NCBI RefSeq assembly: GCF_030687395.1
Contig: NZ_CP117430.1
Span: 248,001-312,000 of the forward strand
Reading direction: 5' to 3'
Length of the DNA: 64,000 bases
Source: Pseudomonas wuhanensis
GTDB lineage: Bacteria; Pseudomonadota; Gammaproteobacteria; Pseudomonadales; Pseudomonadaceae
The notes beneath the pieces were generated by a model. It made no database searches. It had not been told where the DNA came from and saw only the letters and a list, made by a program, of their open reading frames with translations. Within the stretch, counting starts at the first letter, position 1. The number at the start of each line of letters is the position of its first letter. Below are positions 56,271 to 64,000 of this stretch, in pieces. The position numbers and the translations under genes were made by a program.

Positions 56271-57248
56271 TCAGCGAACCTGCACGACCACCTTCCCGAC
56301 CGCCTTGCGCTGGCCAAGATCATTGATGGCCTGCGCCGCATTGCTCAGCGGATACACTTGCGACACCAACGGCTTCAACTTGCCCTCGGCAAACCAGCCA
56401 AACAGTTGCTGGAAGTTCGCCGCGTTGTCCTGGGGTTGGCGTTGGGCGAAGGAACCCCAGAACACACCGACCACCGCGGCACCCTTGAGCAGCGCCAGGT
56501 TCACTGGTAGCTCGGGGATGCGTCCACTGGCGAAACCGACCACCAGCAGGCGGCCGTTCCAGGCAATGGCGCGGATGGCCTGGTCGAACAGGTCGCCACC
56601 CACCGGATCGTAGATCACGTCGGCGCCCTGGCCGTCGGTCAGGCGTTTGATTTCGTCCTTGAGGCTGGTTTCGCTGTAGTTGATCAGTTCATCGGCGCCG
56701 GCAGCCTTGGCTACGGCGAGTTTTTCCGCGCTGCTGGCGGCGGCGATCACCCGGGCGCCCATGGCTTTGCCGATTTCCACGGCAGCGAGGCCGACGCCGC
56801 CGGAAGCGCCGAGCACCAGCAAGGTTTCGCCCGGTTGCAGGTTGCCCCGTTGCTTGAGGGCGTGCATCGAGGTGCCGTAAGTCATGCTGAAAGCGGCGGC
56901 GGTGTTGAAGTCCATCGATGACGGGATCGGCAGCACGTTGTAACCCGGCACCGCGACCTGCTCGGCAAAGCTGCCCCAGCCCGTCAGGGCCATGACCCGG
57001 TCACCAACCTTGAGGTGGCTGACCTTTTCGCCCACCGCGCTGACCACGCCGGCCGCTTCGCCCCCCGGCGAAAACGGGAAGGGCGGTTTGAACTGGTATT
57101 TGCCCTCGATGATCAACGTGTCCGGGAAATTCACCCCAGCCGCGTGCACGTCCAGCAGGATTTCGTTCTTCTTCGCGACAGGACTGGCGACGTCTTCCAG
57201 CACCAGCGATTCGGCAGGGCCGAAGGCTTTGCACAGCACGGCTTTCAT
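56271..57248 (-). CDS. NADPH:quinone oxidoreductase family protein
   Basis: A 325-residue zinc-free MDR-type quinone oxidoreductase. The catalytic GroES-like domain starts with MKAVLCKAFGPAESLVLEDVASP; GVNFPDTLIIEGKYQFKPPFPFSPGGEAAGVV is at about 37-68. The NADP-binding Rossmann motif LVLGASGGVGLAAVEIGKAMGA is near 142-163. Reduces quinones or enoyl compounds with NADPH. The start was set to ATG 57246-57248; the very long open frame upstream reads across the divergent fliL-like gene and is not coding. Confidence 0.92.
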   Translation of the reverse strand: MKAVLCKAFGPAESLVLEDVASPVAKKNEILLDVHAAGVNFPDTLIIEGKYQFKPPFPFSPGGEAAGVVSAVGEKVSHLKVGDRVMALTGWGSFAEQVAVPGYNVLPIPSSMDFNTAAAFSMTYGTSMHALKQRGNLQPGETLLVLGASGGVGLAAVEIGKAMGARVIAAASSAEKLAVAKAAGADELINYSETSLKDEIKRLTDGQGADVIYDPVGGDLFDQAIRAIAWNGRLLVVGFASGRIPELPVNLALLKGAAVVGVFWGSFAQRQPQDNAANFQQLFGWFAEGKLKPLVSQVYPLSNAAQAINDLGQRKAVGKVVVQVR

Positions 57249-57398
57249 CAGGGCTATTCCTTTGGGAGTGATGGCCGATAAGTGTAGGTGTGTGAGTCGT
57301 TGGGTCAACGAGCATGCCCGACCCTGATAGTCAGCCATAAGCTTGTGCTTGAGCGGCGGGTCGTTATGCTTGGCCGCAAACCGGATAAGGAGCGAATT

Positions 57399-57806
57399 GT
57401 GAAAGCGTGGATCATGTTGTTGCTGGCCCTGTCTCTGCCTGTGGCAGCGATGGCCGAAGAAGCCAAAGAAGGTGAAGCCCCGAAGGTCAACTACATCACC
57501 CTGAGCCCGCCATTCGTGGGCAACTATGGGCTGGACGGTACGCCGAAGCTCAAGGTCTACAAGGCCGATGTGGCGTTGCGGGTGACCGGCGAAGAGGCGA
57601 CCAAAGCGGTGAAGGCCAATGAGCCATTGATCCGCAATCAGCTGGTGGCGTTGTTTGCGCAACAGACTACTGAAGCCATGAACAACGTCGAAGCCAAGGA
57701 AAAACTGCGTCAGGAAGCCTTGAAGCAGACTCAGCAAGTGATGAACGACGAAACCGGCAAGCCGGTGGTTGAGGATCTGTTGTTCAACAACCTGATCATT
57801 CAATAA
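57399..57806 (+). CDS. FliL-like periplasmic protein
   Basis: A 135-residue protein with an N-terminal signal sequence (VKAWIMLLLALSLPVAAMAEE) and a domain similar to flagellar FliL (YITLSPPFVGNYGLDGTPKLKVYKADVALRV, then LRQEALKQTQQVM...VEDLLFNNLIIQ). The gene is not in a flagellar cluster, so a role in motility is doubtful. The GTG at 57399 is the start because AAGGAG lies at the ideal distance, while in-frame ATGs upstream do not have one. Confidence 0.8.
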   Translation: MKAWIMLLLALSLPVAAMAEEAKEGEAPKVNYITLSPPFVGNYGLDGTPKLKVYKADVALRVTGEEATKAVKANEPLIRNQLVALFAQQTTEAMNNVEAKEKLRQEALKQTQQVMNDETGKPVVEDLLFNNLIIQ

Positions 57807-57867
57807 GCCTTTTGCTGTCCGGGCGGGCCTCATTGCAGGCTTGCCCGAGAAGGGCGTGACTTGGTCC

Positions 57868-58986
57868 TCAGGAAGCCAGGCTCTTGCGAAACCGCATCAG
57901 CGCAATGGTAAAGAACAGCAGGCCGATGGCACTTAATGCCAGCAAGTCTGGCCAGACGACACCGATGCCGGCGTCGCGAAACAGTATCGCGGCGCTGAGG
58001 CTGACGAAGTGTGTCGACGGCGAGCCCTGCATCACCCATTGCAGCCATTGCGGCATGCTGTCCAGGGGCGTACTGCCCCCGGAAAGCAGCAACATCGGGA
58101 TAATCACCGGAATCGCCAACAAGCCGAACTGCGGTGTCGAGCGGGCGAGGGTCGCGAGAAAGATTCCCAGCGCCGTGCTGGCGAACAGATAGACCGCCGT
58201 TACCAGCAAGAAAAAGCTCATGGAGCCGGCCAGCGGCACGCCAAGGGCGCCTTTGACGATCACTTCCAGCGATACCCAGGTGCACAGCACCACCACCAGC
58301 ATGTTGCTCCAGACTTTCGCCAGCATGATTTCCAGTGCCGTCAGCGGCAGTACCAGCAAATGGTCGAGGGTGCCGTGCTCGCGTTCACGCAGTAGCGCTG
58401 TGCCCGTCAGGATGATGGCCAGGATCGTGATGTTGTTGACGATCTGAATCACCGCCAGGAACCAGCCACCCTCCAGGTTGGTATTGAACAGCGCTCGTGT
58501 CGTCAGCAGCACGGGTGTCTGGCTCGCCGCATCGCCCTGGCCACTGTAGGTCAGCAGCTCGCGCTGGAAAATCCGCCCGATATAGCCTGCGCCCATGAAC
58601 GCCTGGCTCATGGCGGTGGCGTCAACGTTGACCTGCACCGCTGGCTGGTGGCCGCCCAGCAGATCGGCCTGAAAATTGGCTGGAACATTGATCACGAAGG
58701 TGTACCGCCCGCTGTCCAGCACCTCGTCCAGTTGGCCATAAGGCAGCGGCACCGGCGGTTGAAATTCCGGCGGCCGCAGAACCTGGGCCAGTTGGCGTGA
58801 CATGGGGCTGTGATCTTCATCGACCATGGCCACACTGGCGTTGTGCACACCAATCACTGAGCCTGCGGCCGGCATGTAGATCGCCACTGTAAAGGCGTAG
58901 AGCAGGAACAGTAGCAACACACTGTCATGTCGCAGGCTCGTGAGTTCCTTGAGGCCAAGACGCAGGATGTGCGCAAGCTTATGCAT
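57868..58986 (-). CDS. yhhJ: ABC-2 type transport permease (YhhJ-like)
   Basis: A 372-residue ABC-2 permease. Membrane segment 1 is at about 20-40 (VLLLFLLYAFTVAIYMPAAG), followed by a large external loop (VDEDHSPMSRQLAQVL... FVINVPANFQADLLGG) and four to five C-terminal segments including the GTALLREREHGTLDHLLVLPLTALEIMLAKVWSNMLVVVL stretch. It is the third gene of the YhiI-RbbA-YhhJ-type operon and shares one base with the RbbA stop. The protein-N-terminal extension of the open frame upstream is inside rbbA in another frame. Substrate unknown. Confidence 0.88.
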   Translation of the reverse strand: MHKLAHILRLGLKELTSLRHDSVLLLFLLYAFTVAIYMPAAGSVIGVHNASVAMVDEDHSPMSRQLAQVLRPPEFQPPVPLPYGQLDEVLDSGRYTFVINVPANFQADLLGGHQPAVQVNVDATAMSQAFMGAGYIGRIFQRELLTYSGQGDAASQTPVLLTTRALFNTNLEGGWFLAVIQIVNNITILAIILTGTALLREREHGTLDHLLVLPLTALEIMLAKVWSNMLVVVLCTWVSLEVIVKGALGVPLAGSMSFFLLVTAVYLFASTALGIFLATLARSTPQFGLLAIPVIIPMLLLSGGSTPLDSMPQWLQWVMQGSPSTHFVSLSAAILFRDAGIGVVWPDLLALSAIGLLFFTIALMRFRKSLAS

Positions 58987-61709
58987 TAGACCTCCTGCTT
59001 TTTCAGCATGGCCAGGCTGAGCCCGGTGAACCCGAGAAAGAACCCGAACAGTGCCAGGCATTGTGGCCACAACTGCCGGATATCCAGCGCCTTGGTAAAG
59101 GTGCCGACAGCAATATCGAGAAAATAGCCTGCCGGAAACAGCATCCCCATGACCGCGGCCGCCCCATCGAGGGCCGACCGCGGCACGATCAAACCGGAGA
59201 ACTGGATCGTCGGCAGACTGGTGATGATCATAGTGCCTAGAATCGCGGCGATCTGGGTTCGGGTGAACGCCGAAATCAACATCCCCATGCTGGTGGTCGC
59301 CAGCACGTAGAGCAGCCCGCCGAAGGCCAGGGTCAATGCGCTGCCCTTGAAGGGTACGCCGAACAGCCAACGGTTCATGGCTGTCAGCACGGCGAGATTG
59401 ATCAGACTGACGGCCAGATACGGCACCTGTTTACCCAACAGGAACTCCAGGCGGGTCAGCGGTGTGGCGTAGAAGTTGGTGATCGAGCCCAGTTCCTTCT
59501 CCCGCACGATGCCCAGCGCAGTCAGCATGGCCGGGATGAACGCCAGGACCAGTGCCATCACCCCGGGGCCGATGGCATTGACGCTGACGACGTCCTGGTT
59601 GTAGCGGAAACGGGTTTCCAGTTTGGCTGGCGCTTGCCGGGGCGGCGCGGGACTGGACTGATCCGCCAGTTGTTCCAGGTTGGCCTGGTGTACCGCTTCC
59701 ACATAATTGCGGCTGGTTTCGGCGCGAAACGGCATACCGCCGTCGAACCAGGCCGCCACCGTGGGTTGGCGACCGGCGAACAGATCCCGACCGAATCCAG
59801 GGGGAATCTCCAGCGCCAGTTTGATTTCCGAGCGCTGCAATCGTCGATGCAACTGCGCCGGATCGCCTATCGGGGGCTGCTCCTCGAAGTAACGGGAACC
59901 GCGAAATGCCTCCAGATAAGCCCGGCTTTGCGGGGTCTGGTCCTGGTCGTAGACCGCGAAGGCGAGTTTCTCCACGTCCAGGGAAATGCCGTAGCCGAAA
60001 ATCACCATCATGAGCATCGCCCCGAGTAGAGCGAAGGCCAGGCGCACTCTATCGCGCAGCAGTTCCTTGCCTTCACGGTTCGCCAATGCCCGCAGTCGCC
60101 CAAAGCTGAAGCGACGGTCTTTCATTGATGGGGTGGGTGCGAGCATCGTTTCGATGGGCGTTGGTGGCGCCGCTGTTGCGACCGGGCTCTGGGCCTGTTC
60201 CAGGCAGGTGACGAACGCGGCCTCAAGTGTCTGGCCGTTGAACTGCTGTTGCAGTGCTGCCGGGGTGTCGCAGGCCAGTACCTTGCCTGCGTGCATCAAT
60301 GAGATGCGGTCGCAGCGCTGGGCTTCGTTCATGAAATGGGTGGACAGGAAGATTGTCACGTCCTGTTCGCGGGACAGTTCGATCAGCAGTCGCCAGAAAT
60401 CGTCCCGCGCCGCCGGGTCGACGCCGGAGGTGGGTTCGTCGAGGATCAGCACTTCCGGGCGATGCAGCACCGCCACCGCCAGGGATAACCGTTGACGCAG
60501 ACCCAGCGGCAATGCACCGGAGGGCTGATGGGCGACGTTGGCCAGGCTGAAGCGCTGGATCAGTTCGTCGATGCGCTGGGCACTGTCGGCCTGGGGTAGA
60601 TCGAACAGTCGCGCATGCAAGTCCAGGTTCTGCCGCACGCTGAGTTCGCCATAGAGCGAGAAACTCTGAGACATGAAGCCGACGCGCTTGCGGGTGGCCA
60701 GATCCTTGGCGTTCACCGGGTTGCCCAGCAGCGTGGCACTGCCTTCGCTGGCCGGGATCAGCCCGGTGAGCACTTTCATGGTGGTGGTTTTGCCGCAACC
60801 GTTGGAGCCCAGAAACCCGAAGATCTCGCCACGGCCAATGGCGAAGCTGACCTTGTCCACCGCGGTGAAATCACCGAAGCGCAGGGTCAGGTCATGGGCT
60901 TCGATGGCGATGTCAGCCGTAGCGTTGGTTCTGGGAGGGATCACTAGCGGCTGGTGGTCGTGGCCAGTGTCGCCCTGAAAGTGGGTGAAGGCTTTATCGA
61001 GCTTGCCGCTGGGGGTTACCGCCCCCAGGTCGCGGCTCAAACCGGCAGCGATCAGCTTGCCGCCGTCGAGCATCAGGCAGTGTTCGAACTGCTCGGCCTC
61101 TTCCATGTACGCGGTGGCGACCAGTAGCGTCAGTTGCGGGCGTTGGCGCCGAACGTCATCAATCAACTCCCAGAAATGCCGTCGGGACAAGGGGTCGACG
61201 CCAGTGGTCGGCTCATCGAGGATCAACAAATCAGGCTCATGGATCAGTGCGCAACAGAGGCCGAGCTTCTGTTTCATTCCGCCCGACAGCTTGCCGGCCG
61301 GGCGCTCGGCAAATCGCAGTAGATCGGTGGCGAGCAGCAGGCTGTGCATGCGCTGATTGCTTTCAGCCCTGGACAGCCCGAACAGTGTGGCAAAGAAGTG
61401 AATGTTCTCGCGGATCGACAGATCAGGGTACAGGTTGCCGCCCAGACCTTGAGGCATGAATGCGATGCGCGAGTAGAGGCTGTTGCGGTGGCGCCGGTCC
61501 TGGATCGAGCCGCCGAGCACTTCCAGTTGACCTTCCTGCAGCGTCTTCACGCCTGCGATCAATCCCAGCAAACTGGATTTGCCGGCGCCATCCGGGCCAA
61601 TCAACCCGCACCGGGTACCGGTGGGCAGGCTGAGCGTGATGTCGGTCAGCGCATGCCGTTCGCCATAGCGGTGCTGAAGGCGGGTGGCTTGCAGTGCCAG
61701 GCCGGTCAT
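58986..61709 (-). CDS. rbbA: RbbA-type fused ABC ATPase / permease
   Basis: A 907-residue fusion of two ATP-binding domains and an ABC-2 permease. NBD1: Walker A GPDGAGKSS (about 38), LSGGMKQKLGLC (about 140), LLILDEPTTGVDPLSRR. NBD2: Walker A GSNGCGKTT (about 302), the altered signature LPLGLRQRLSLAVAV, and LILDEPTSGVDPAARDD. A linker leads to the membrane domain (about 550-905) with one segment, a long periplasmic part and five to six segments. In E. coli RbbA has ribosome-stimulated ATPase activity; transport by this operon remains uncharacterised. Overlaps the genes on both sides. Confidence 0.92.
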   Translation of the reverse strand: MTGLALQATRLQHRYGERHALTDITLSLPTGTRCGLIGPDGAGKSSLLGLIAGVKTLQEGQLEVLGGSIQDRRHRNSLYSRIAFMPQGLGGNLYPDLSIRENIHFFATLFGLSRAESNQRMHSLLLATDLLRFAERPAGKLSGGMKQKLGLCCALIHEPDLLILDEPTTGVDPLSRRHFWELIDDVRRQRPQLTLLVATAYMEEAEQFEHCLMLDGGKLIAAGLSRDLGAVTPSGKLDKAFTHFQGDTGHDHQPLVIPPRTNATADIAIEAHDLTLRFGDFTAVDKVSFAIGRGEIFGFLGSNGCGKTTTMKVLTGLIPASEGSATLLGNPVNAKDLATRKRVGFMSQSFSLYGELSVRQNLDLHARLFDLPQADSAQRIDELIQRFSLANVAHQPSGALPLGLRQRLSLAVAVLHRPEVLILDEPTSGVDPAARDDFWRLLIELSREQDVTIFLSTHFMNEAQRCDRISLMHAGKVLACDTPAALQQQFNGQTLEAAFVTCLEQAQSPVATAAPPTPIETMLAPTPSMKDRRFSFGRLRALANREGKELLRDRVRLAFALLGAMLMMVIFGYGISLDVEKLAFAVYDQDQTPQSRAYLEAFRGSRYFEEQPPIGDPAQLHRRLQRSEIKLALEIPPGFGRDLFAGRQPTVAAWFDGGMPFRAETSRNYVEAVHQANLEQLADQSSPAPPRQAPAKLETRFRYNQDVVSVNAIGPGVMALVLAFIPAMLTALGIVREKELGSITNFYATPLTRLEFLLGKQVPYLAVSLINLAVLTAMNRWLFGVPFKGSALTLAFGGLLYVLATTSMGMLISAFTRTQIAAILGTMIITSLPTIQFSGLIVPRSALDGAAAVMGMLFPAGYFLDIAVGTFTKALDIRQLWPQCLALFGFFLGFTGLSLAMLKKQEV

Positions 61710-62671
61710 TGAAGATTGGCCGGCCAGTCAATGGGAGCGGTGCGCACGTAGCCATTGCCGGGCATCCCCGGTTTGGCCTGGGGCACGGCGCTGGGGTGGG
61801 TCAAGTGTAGCTTGACCCGAAACACTAGCTTCTGACGTTCGTCGCGGGTCTCGACCTCTTTGGGCGTGAACTGCGACTTGGCCGCCACGAAACTGATTTT
61901 TGCCGGCAGCGGCTGGTCGGGCAGGGCGTCCAGCAGGATCCGCGCTTCATCGCCGACCGCCAGGCGTCCGGCGACGGATGCTGCAAGATAGAGGTTCATG
62001 TATTGGTCGTTCGGGTCAATCAGCAGCAACACTCGCCCACCTGCGCCGAGCACTTCTCCGGGTTCGGCCATGCGAAGCTGAATTATTCCGTCGATGGGGG
62101 CCCGCAAGCTGCTGTCATCGATTTCGCTGTTTAACTGAGCCACTTGCGCCTGTGCCGCGCCAATGGCTGCGCCGACGGCGGACACCTGGGCGCGGGCCGC
62201 AGTAACAGCCGCATTGGCGGTGTCGAAGCGTGACTGCTGTTGGTCGATGATCTGGCCGCTGGCGAAACCGCGATTGAACAACGCCTGGGAGCGTTTGAGC
62301 TCTTGCTGGGCAAGCAGATGCTCGCTTTGGCGCAGTTTCACATTGGCCTGGGCCGCGGCAAGATTTTCCCGTACGCGTATCACTTCAGCTTCAGCCTGGT
62401 TGCGCTGGGCTTCAAGGGTTCGGGTGTCCATGCGGGCCAACAGTTGACCCTGAGTTACCTTGTCGCCTTCTTCCACCAACACTTCAGCCAATCGACCGGG
62501 TGTTTTGCTGGCGATTTGCACTTCCGTGGCTTCAAGTCGACCATTGCCGACGTACAACCCTTCGGGCAGTCGGTTGACGGTTGACCGCCAATAACCAAAT
62601 CCTCCGGCGGCCAGCAACACAGTCCCCAGTAAAAAAACGAAGAAAAGCGAAGAACGGCTGTGCGTCGACAT
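61706..62671 (-). CDS. yhiI: HlyD-family membrane fusion protein (YhiI-like)
   Basis: A 321-residue periplasmic adaptor. One N-terminal membrane anchor (about 9-27), the lipoyl-type half motifs KTPGRLAEVLVEEGDKVTQGQLLARMD (about 52-78) and DDSSLRAPIDGIIQLRMAEPGEVLGAGG (about 183-210), with a long coiled-coil hairpin between. It should link the RbbA/YhhJ inner-membrane complex to an outer-membrane channel. No outer-membrane factor gene lies beside it. First gene of the operon; its stop overlaps the RbbA start by four bases. Confidence 0.9.
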   Translation of the reverse strand: MSTHSRSSLFFVFLLGTVLLAAGGFGYWRSTVNRLPEGLYVGNGRLEATEVQIASKTPGRLAEVLVEEGDKVTQGQLLARMDTRTLEAQRNQAEAEVIRVRENLAAAQANVKLRQSEHLLAQQELKRSQALFNRGFASGQIIDQQQSRFDTANAAVTAARAQVSAVGAAIGAAQAQVAQLNSEIDDSSLRAPIDGIIQLRMAEPGEVLGAGGRVLLLIDPNDQYMNLYLAASVAGRLAVGDEARILLDALPDQPLPAKISFVAAKSQFTPKEVETRDERQKLVFRVKLHLTHPSAVPQAKPGMPGNGYVRTAPIDWPANLQ

Positions 62672-62744
62672 ATCGGCATCCTGCGTCTATAGCGTCCCAG
62701 TCTGACAGGAACGCACTTGAGCACCTTGATGTTAGTCAACTGCG

Positions 62745-62758
62745 GGTCAGGCCTGACC
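62745..62758. promoter_or_regulatory. Palindromic operator candidate before the yhiI operon
   Basis: GGTCAGGCCTGACC is a perfect 14-bp palindrome, with partly symmetric flanks, 74 bp before the YhiI start. Such palindromes are typical TetR- or MarR-type operators. No regulator is encoded next to it. Confidence 0.4.
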
Positions 62759-62800
62759 GGTTGGCAAGGTAAGCCAGAGTGGCCGGCGGTTATGCATTAT

Positions 62801-63250
62801 TTAGCGCAGATCAAGCACCGCTGCCCATTGTTCGGCTGTCACCGGCATCACCGACAGTCGCGAGCCTTTCTGCACCAATGGCATTTCGGCCAGTGCCGTT
62901 TGCTGCTTCAGATAATCCAGCTTCAGCACCCTGGGAAACGTCTCGACATGTGCCACATCGATCGCGCTCCAGGCGTTTTTCTCGGCAGTGGCCTTCGGAT
63001 CATAGTAATGACTCTCAGGTTCCAGTGCCGTCGGGTCCGGATAGGCTGCCTCGACAATCTTTCCGATCCCGGCAATCCCAGGCTCAGGGCAGCTGGAGTG
63101 ATAGAAGAAAAATTCGTCGCCCACTGCCATGGCCCTTAAAAAATTGCGCGCCTGGTAGTTGCGAACCCCGTCCCAGCGCGCTCGGCCAAGCTTCTCCAGG
63201 TCATTTATGGAGAGTTCGTCAGGCTCGGATTTCATCAGCCAATAAGCCAT
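62801..63250 (-). CDS. EVE domain-containing protein
   Basis: A 149-residue single EVE/PUA-like protein. The family opening MAYWLMKSEPDELSINDLE is followed by RWDGVRNYQARNFLRAMAVGDEFFFYHSSCPEPGIAGIGKIVEAAYPDPTAL. EVE proteins bind modified nucleotides; in Proteobacteria a stand-alone EVE protein close to the 6S RNA/folate cyclo-ligase locus is common. ATG 63248-63250 was chosen because the family starts at this residue. Confidence 0.9.
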   Translation of the reverse strand: MAYWLMKSEPDELSINDLEKLGRARWDGVRNYQARNFLRAMAVGDEFFFYHSSCPEPGIAGIGKIVEAAYPDPTALEPESHYYDPKATAEKNAWSAIDVAHVETFPRVLKLDYLKQQTALAEMPLVQKGSRLSVMPVTAEQWAAVLDLR

Positions 63251-63451
63251 GGTTTTGCTCCTTGCGAGGTGGGTGGGGAAGTTGTCAGGCAATTTTATGA
63301 CAAACCGACAGTCGGTTGACGCCAGCGTTTGCGTGTCGGTTCACGTTGTCGCAAAATGCCGGCCTTCCAAGCTTGACGCTGCTGCACGGCCTACACCTAA
63401 AACGGAAACCGCTGCTGTCATCGTGTTGATGTGCCTTGAGGGGGGCAATCG

Positions 63452-63601
63452 ATGAAACGCAAACCGGATTTACTATGGATATTGGTTATTTTGTTCGGTT
63501 TGGGCGTCGTGACCACCGGCTATGCCCAAAGCCTGTGGGCCAACAAGACCGATGCTCCCGTCGAGCTCGCGCAGCAACAGCCATCGGCCTTCAAACGCTG
63601 A
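63452..63601 (+). CDS. Small membrane peptide
   Basis: A 49-residue ORF: MKRKPDLLWILVILFGLGVV, then TTGYAQSLWANKTDAPVELAQQQPSAFKR. It is a positively charged start, one hydrophobic segment (about 7-25) and a short hydrophilic tail. The preceding GAGGGGGG is a strong ribosome site. No family was recognised. It stands between convergent minus-strand genes on either side and is therefore transcribed alone. Confidence 0.65.
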   Translation: MKRKPDLLWILVILFGLGVVTTGYAQSLWANKTDAPVELAQQQPSAFKR

Positions 63602-63636
63602 AGCTGTCTTTTGGACGCCGCTGATTTCAGTGGCGT

Positions 63637-64000
63637 CTAGTTCGCGAAATACCACGCCTTGTCCGTGACCGTTCCCTGTAGCGGCACATCCCAGCTCGCC
63701 TGAGCCAAACGTTGAACCTTCTGACATTCATGGGCCAGGCCCAACAGCGTCGGCTTGCGCCAGTTTTTGCGGCGCGCCAGGTACGCCAGGCTCCGGTCGT
63801 AGAAACCACCGCCCATTCCCAGGCGTCCGCCGACATCGTCAAACCCCACCAGCGGCAACAACACCAGATCCAGCGCCCAGACCTTGCGTTGTCGGGCGAT
63901 GTTGTGCAGAGGTTCGGGGATGCGAAAACGATTGGGTTTGAGCTTTTCGCCGGGACGAATCCGCTGGAACACCATTTTGGTTCGTGGCCAGGCACTGAGC
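63637..64000 (-). CDS. 5-formyltetrahydrofolate cyclo-ligase (partial, N-terminus beyond the edge)
   Basis: The C-terminal 120 residues of a 5-FCL (about 200 in full), which converts 5-formyl-THF to 5,10-methenyl-THF with ATP. Key block: DLVLLPLVGFDDVGGRLGMGGGFYDRSLAYLARRKN (substrate and ATP loop). The frame is open to the right edge, so the N-terminus lies outside. In Pseudomonas the 6S RNA gene and zapA usually lie just upstream, beyond this window. Confidence 0.9.
   Translation of the reverse strand, partial: LSAWPRTKMVFQRIRPGEKLKPNRFRIPEPLHNIARQRKVWALDLVLLPLVGFDDVGGRLGMGGGFYDRSLAYLARRKNWRKPTLLGLAHECQKVQRLAQASWDVPLQGTVTDKAWYFAN

Noticed and set aside
56271..57833. 520-codon frame giving the quinone reductase a 195-residue N-terminal extension
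   Set aside because: The extension is antisense to the FliL-like gene, and the family N-terminus starts at 57248.
63602..64000. 6S RNA gene (ssrS)
   Set aside because: Expected beyond the folate cyclo-ligase gene, which runs off the right edge; no 6S sequence is in the window.

Overview
This is a stretch of chromosome from a Pseudomonas, most likely of the P. fluorescens group. The evidence is the high-GC coding sequence, Pseudomonas-specific genes (algR, algQ, algP, sutA, the TIGR02647 and TIGR02444 families) and several REP/REPIN repeats of the kind common in fluorescent pseudomonads. Almost every gene is a housekeeping or core accessory gene. I see no prophage, insertion sequence, CRISPR array, rRNA or tRNA.

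Layout. 1-1.2 kb: a BRO-N type gene cut by the left edge, then ubiK. 1.3-4.4 kb: a sigma54/NtrC-type control region, glnK-amtB, a YjbQ protein and sutA. 4.6-9.2 kb (minus strand): lptM-lysA-dapF-DUF484-xerC-yigB. 9.5-14.6 kb: cyaY, a DUF1289 protein, rnk, cyaA and two small conserved genes. 14.7-18.1 kb: a glutathione transferase, argH, an apparent remnant of the kinase gene algZ, and algR. 18.2-22.4 kb: hemC-hemD-hemX-hemY. 22.7-26.4 kb: dsbB, algQ, an FKBP isomerase, algP and a TIGR02444 gene. 26.5-29.9 kb: an ABC-F ATPase coupled to a small MscS protein, and a LysE exporter. 30.1-34.8 kb (minus strand): an LpoB/YcfL envelope cluster with a duplicated COG3014 lipoprotein. 35-40.2 kb: a cytochrome c/FTR1 iron permease fusion, a YaiI protein, elbB, a sterol-desaturase-like protein and a DedA protein. 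40.4-45.3 kb: hemB-ppk convergent with ppx. 45.5-49.3 kb: a polar amino acid ABC transporter divergent from a FadR-type regulator. 49.4-53.9 kb: trxA, rho with its leader, ubiD and a ferredoxin reductase. 54-57.8 kb: a ChaC-like gene, glpT with a GlpR-type operator, a quinone reductase and a FliL-like gene. 57.9-62.7 kb: a YhiI-RbbA-YhhJ type operon. 62.8-64 kb: an EVE protein, a 49-residue membrane peptide and a truncated 5-formyltetrahydrofolate cyclo-ligase gene at the right edge.

How the parts work together. The window covers nitrogen sensing and uptake (glnK-amtB), lysine/DAP synthesis, haem synthesis (hemB and hemCDXY), stationary-phase and envelope-stress control (algR, algQ, algP, sutA, rnk, cyaA), peptidoglycan synthase activation (lpoB cluster) and polyphosphate turnover (ppk/ppx).

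The most notable signals outside the coding regions are: paired NtrC-like sites and a sigma54 promoter before glnK; phased PhoB-like repeats before hemB-ppk; a GlpR-like operator before glpT; the apparent loss of algZ, which leaves algR without its usual adjacent kinase; a tandem lipoprotein duplication beside lpoB with a signal-peptide protein I cannot name; and a structured leader before the BRO-N gene.
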